Shown here one piece after another: positions 60,536-64,000 of a stretch of 64,000 bases of DNA. Under the pieces are notes generated by a model that was given only the letters and a program-made list of their open reading frames with translations, was not told where the DNA came from and did no database searches. Source of the DNA: Rhea pennata (taxonomy: Eukaryota; Chordata; Aves; Rheiformes; Rheidae); the NCBI RefSeq assembly GCF_028389875.1, contig NC_084664.1, positions 115,141,466-115,205,465 of the forward strand, read 5' to 3'. The position numbers and the translations under genes were made by a program. Every line of letters starts with the position of its first letter. Within the stretch, counting starts at the first letter, position 1.

Positions 60536-62702
60536 GGGACAGCCTTGGCTGCAGTGACCATGAGGTCGTGGAGTTCAAGATCCTGCATGAAAGAAGGCAA
60601 TAAACAGGATTGTAATCCTGGACTTCAGGAAAGCGGAGTTTAGAGACCTACTTCGAGGAATCTCATGGGTTAAGGCCCTAGAAGGAAGGGAGGGTGCAGG
60701 AGAGCTGGCTAGTATTCAAGCATCACTTCCTCCAAGCTCAAGAGCGGTGCATCCCAAGGAAAAAGTCCAGCAAAGGGAGCAGGAGACCTGCGTAGATGAG
60801 CAAGGAGCTCCTGGAAAAACTCAGACAGAAGAAGAAAGTACATGGAATGTGGAAGAGGGGACAGGCTACTTGGGAGAATTATAAAAATGCTGTCAGAGCG
60901 TGTAGAGATGCGACAAGGGAGGCTAAGGCCCAGCTGGAATCAAGTCTGGCAAGGGATGTCAAGGACAACAAGAAGGGATTCTTCAAATACATCAATAGCA
61001 AGAGGAGGACTAGGGAAAATGTGGGCCCACTACTGAATGGTGACAAAGGCTATAGAGAAGGCAGAATCACTGAATGCCTTCTTTGCTTCAGTCTTCACTG
61101 CTAAGGGCAGCCCTCATGAATCCTGCAGCCTGGACGTGAGGGAGAAAGTCCATAGAAGCAAAGACTTTCCTTTGGTTGAGGAGGAAAGGATTAGAGACCT
61201 TCTGGGCAGGCTAGACATCCACAAATCCATGGGCCCGGATGGGATGCACCCACGGGTACTGAGGGAGCTGGTGGATGCTATTGTCAGGCCACTCTCCATC
61301 ATCTTTGAAAGGTCCTGGAGAACTGGAGAGGTGCCTGAGCACTGGAAGAAAGCCAATGTCACTCCAGTCTTCAAGAAGGGCAAGAAGGAGGTCCCAGGCA
61401 ATTATAGGCCAGTCAGCCTCACCTCCATCCCTGGAAAGATGATGGAACAGCTCATTCTGGATGTCATCTCCAGGCATATGGAGGAAAAGAAGCTGATCAG
61501 GAGCAGTCTGCATGGATTCACCAAGGGGAAATCCTGCTTAACCAATCTGACAGCCTTCAATGATGGAATGAGTGGCTGGGTAGATGAGGGGAGAGCAGTG
61601 GACATTGTGTACCTTGACTTCAGCAAGGCTTTTGACATGGTCTCCCATGGCATCCTCCTAGATAACCTCAGGAAGTGTGTGTTAGGCGAGTGGACAGTGA
61701 GGTGGATTGAGAACTGGCTGAAAGGCAGAGCTCAGAGGGTCGTCATGAGTGGTGCAGAGTCTAGTTGGAGGCCTGTGGCTGGTGGCGTCCCCCAGGGCTC
61801 AGTACTGGGTCCCATCCTGTTCAACTTGTTCATCAGTGACCTGGATGAGGGGACAGAGTGCCTCCTCAGCAAGTTTGCTGATGATACCAAGCTGGGAGGA
61901 GTGGCTGACACACCTGAGAGCTGTGCTGCCATTCAGAGAGACCTGGACAGGCTGGAGAGCTGGGCAGAGAGGAACCTCGTGAGGTTCAACAAGGGCAAGC
62001 GCAGGGTCCTGCACCTAGGGAAAAATAACCCTAGGCACCAGTACAGGCTTGGGTCTGACCTTCTGCAGAGAAGGAGCTGGGAGTGCTGGTGGATGACAGA
62101 TTGACCATGAGCCAGCAATGTGCCCTTGTGGCAAGGAAAGCCAGTGGTCTCCTGGGGTGCATTAGGAAGACTGTTGCCAGCAGGTCGAGGGAGGCAATCC
62201 TGCCCCTCTACTCGGCCCTGGGGAGGCCTCATCTTGAGGACTGTGTCCAGTTCAGGGCTCCCCGGTACAAGGGAGACAAGGAGCTACTGGAGAGAGTCCA
62301 GCATAGGGCTACGAGGATGATCAGAGGGCTGGAGCATCTGCCCTACGAGGAATGGCTGCGAGAGCTGGGCCTCTTTAGCCTAGAGAAGAGAAGACTGAGA
62401 GGAGAGGGTGTCAAAAGGATGGGGCTAAACTCTTTCCAGTTGTCCCATGTGACAGGACAAGAGGCAATGGGCAAAAACTGAAGCACAGGAAGTTCCGCCT
62501 GACCGTGAGGGGGAATTTCTTCACTGTGAGAGTGACGGAGCACTGGACCAGATTGCCCAGAGAGGTTGTGCAGTCTCCTTCTCTGGAGATCTTCAAGGCC
62601 CACCTGGATGCAAATGCTCTAGGTGACCCTGCTTGATCAGGGAGGTTGGACTAGATGATCTCCAGAGGTCCCTTCCAACCTTACTGATTCTGTGATTCTA
62701 TA
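60536..62702 (+). mobile_element. 5'-truncated CR1 LINE with decayed ORF2 (endonuclease end and reverse transcriptase)
   Basis: About 2.2 kb. It begins inside the C-terminal part of the AP endonuclease (DSLGCSDHEVVEF, with the SDH motif) and runs through the linker and reverse transcriptase to a canonical CR1 3' end (GGTTGGACTAGATGATCTCC, CCTTCCAACC, then ATTCTGTGATTCTA). Reverse-transcriptase landmarks are clear: [13 protein letters not shown] near 61400, [10 protein letters not shown] near 61610-61640 (motif A), [11 protein letters not shown] near 61785, FADDTKLGG at 61873-61899 (catalytic motif C) and [11 protein letters not shown] near 62000. Coding is broken by stops, including TAG just before 60796, and by frame changes near 61045, near 62075 and after 62430. 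It is therefore a dead copy, though far better preserved than the other two CR1 fragments. Enzyme role (known): nicks target DNA and reverse-transcribes its own RNA. Confidence 0.93.
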
Positions 62703-63564
62703 CAGCTTCAGGAGGCCATTGATTCTGCACACCTATTTTCAGTGTTGTGAGTTAAGGAACTGGCATAGATTTTATTCATTTTATTTTTCTGTAAGTCTTT
62801 TTAAAAAATTTAGAACATTTATAGACTAGCTGGTGTACTAAGTAAACATCTGTTGAACAGAGAAACTGTAGGTAAGTCTAAACTGGAAAGTATTTGAGCT
62901 GGCTGCTTTTCTATCCTTATGCTTTTAGCATAAAAACTCTGATGTAAGAGAACTGCTTGCATTTTGTGAATAAAGGATGGATTGTTACTTTGGAAAAATG
63001 GCCTTCACAGTTATTGACTAGGTAAATTGGATCCAAACTTTAGTATGGGAGTTTGCCAGGGAGCACAATATGCAGCAAATTTGAAACCACATAGAGGAGA
63101 GTGGTAAAGTTATTACAAATCAATATTTTTGAGGTTGTGTTCAAATCATTTTGTCACACTACTCATGTATATTTAAAAAGATCATCGTGCTTTTCCTAAT
63201 GATAGAAATTCTTGCTCTCCAGCACCCAAGTTAAGTCAAACTTTTGGACAGTTAATGCTCACAGCATAAAAGCTGTCTTGCCCAATGTGGTATAGCAGAA
63301 GTCTCCACTCTGTAGGATATTTTTCAGGGTCAAGTTAATATGTTTGTTCAGTATTTGTTTTTGAGTGTACCTTTCATGCACTGATACAAATATGCTTTGT
63401 TTGCCAAAACGATTCCTTGGCAAAATCCTCCACATTCATCCACTCGCTTACTCACTCTCATTCACCCATTTCACTCTTTCATGCCCTGCATTTCCTTCTG
63501 TCCTTGCAGATGTCTAATAGGTATCCTCACACACACCCTGCAGGTCTCTCTGAACTCTTTCACT
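62703..63564. other. spacer between two CR1 fragments
   Basis: AT-rich DNA. Near 63430-63480 there is an irregular run of CACT/ATTC-type motifs. No gene or repeat family recognised. Confidence 0.55.
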
Positions 63565-64000
63565 AAGCACAGAGAACCGTGAGACTTTAATGGTGAAGAC
63601 TGAGGCAAAGGTGGTGTTGAATACTTCAGCCTTATCTGTATCTGCTCTCACTAGATCAGGGCCGCGTTTTCATTGTTCGGTCTTTTAATACAAATATAAT
63701 AGTAGAAGTTCTCTGTGTTGGCCTTGACATCCTTTGCAAGCCTTCTAGCATCGTGCCTGTATGGCTAGACAACATTTCTAAATTCCTCCTTTGTAGCCTG
63801 TCTCTGCTTCCAGCTCCTCTATGCTGCCTTTCTGCATTGTTGCTCTACCATGAATTCCATCCTTAGCTAGTCTCCTGATATGTCTTGTTTTCCTGAAAAT
63901 TGAGATGGATAATTTCTGTGTTTGGAGGATGCTGTCCTTAAAGGCTTACAGGTTTCCTGAGATTCTTTGCCCTTCAGATTTGCCTCCCATAGGATCCCAC
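63565..64000 (-). mobile_element. old CR1 LINE fragment, runs off the right edge
   Basis: The minus-strand translation, in changing frames, follows the segment before the CR1 reverse transcriptase. Near 63800-63765 is SWKQRQATKEEFRNVV (family WKKGQATxEDYKxVV). Near 63745-63700 is LAKDVKANTENFYYYI (family LARDVKDNKKxFFKYI). Near 63630-63585 is DKAEVFNTTFASVFT (family [14 protein letters not shown]). Several stops and frame changes. The lower-coordinate end, where the reverse transcriptase should continue, stops at about 63565, so the copy is truncated there. Confidence 0.75.

Noticed and set aside
61114-62603. Minus-strand open frames inside the CR1 element
   Set aside because: Antisense shadows of the CR1 reverse-transcriptase region.
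1-64000. A novel defence, biosynthetic or CRISPR-like system
   Set aside because: Searched on both strands; the content is explained by three conserved vertebrate genes, retroelements and simple repeats.

Overview
The window is vertebrate nuclear DNA and almost certainly avian. It carries long introns with canonical GT/AG junctions, two CpG-island promoters, and CR1 LINEs in several stages of decay. It also carries one short tRNA-headed SINE that ends in a CR1 tail. That SINE type is known from passerine birds (TguSINE1-like, mobilised by CR1), so a songbird or close relative is the best guess for the host.

Three protein-coding genes are present in the order OSBPL1A (minus), IMPACT (plus), HRH4 (plus). 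Human 18q11.2 has the same order and orientation, so this is conserved amniote synteny. From left to right: positions 1846-11644 hold the first five coding exons (160 codons, the ankyrin-repeat part) of the long OSBPL1A/ORP1L isoform, and the rest of that gene lies beyond the left edge. Its CpG-island promoter lies at about 15.55-16.26 kb. About 8 kb of AT-rich intergenic DNA separates it from the IMPACT CpG island (24.0-24.8 kb). IMPACT is complete: 11 coding exons from 24488 to 44823 join without a phase error into a 321-residue protein. After about 8 kb of 3' UTR and intergenic DNA comes HRH4, also complete: 3 coding exons from 52798 to 58977, 400 residues. Downstream are a 5'-truncated but recognisable CR1 element (about 60.54-62.70 kb, plus strand) and the start of a much older CR1 on the minus strand that runs off the right edge.

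The three genes do not form a pathway. OSBPL1A is a late-endosome sterol sensor, IMPACT regulates GCN2 in translation control, and HRH4 is a Gi-type histamine GPCR. The main points of interest are: a receptor at the HRH4 locus that looks strikingly like mammalian H3; the HRH4-OSBPL1A pairing, which mirrors HRH3-OSBPL2 on human chromosome 20 and suggests an ancient paralogous block; a heavily decayed CR1 of about 1.5 kb in IMPACT intron 7; the tRNA-Ile/CR1 SINE; two tandem NAGNAG acceptors; and an OSBPL1A CpG island built partly from several different pentanucleotide tandem repeats. I saw no CRISPR array, operon, functional RNA gene or defence-type system, and no credible fourth protein-coding gene.
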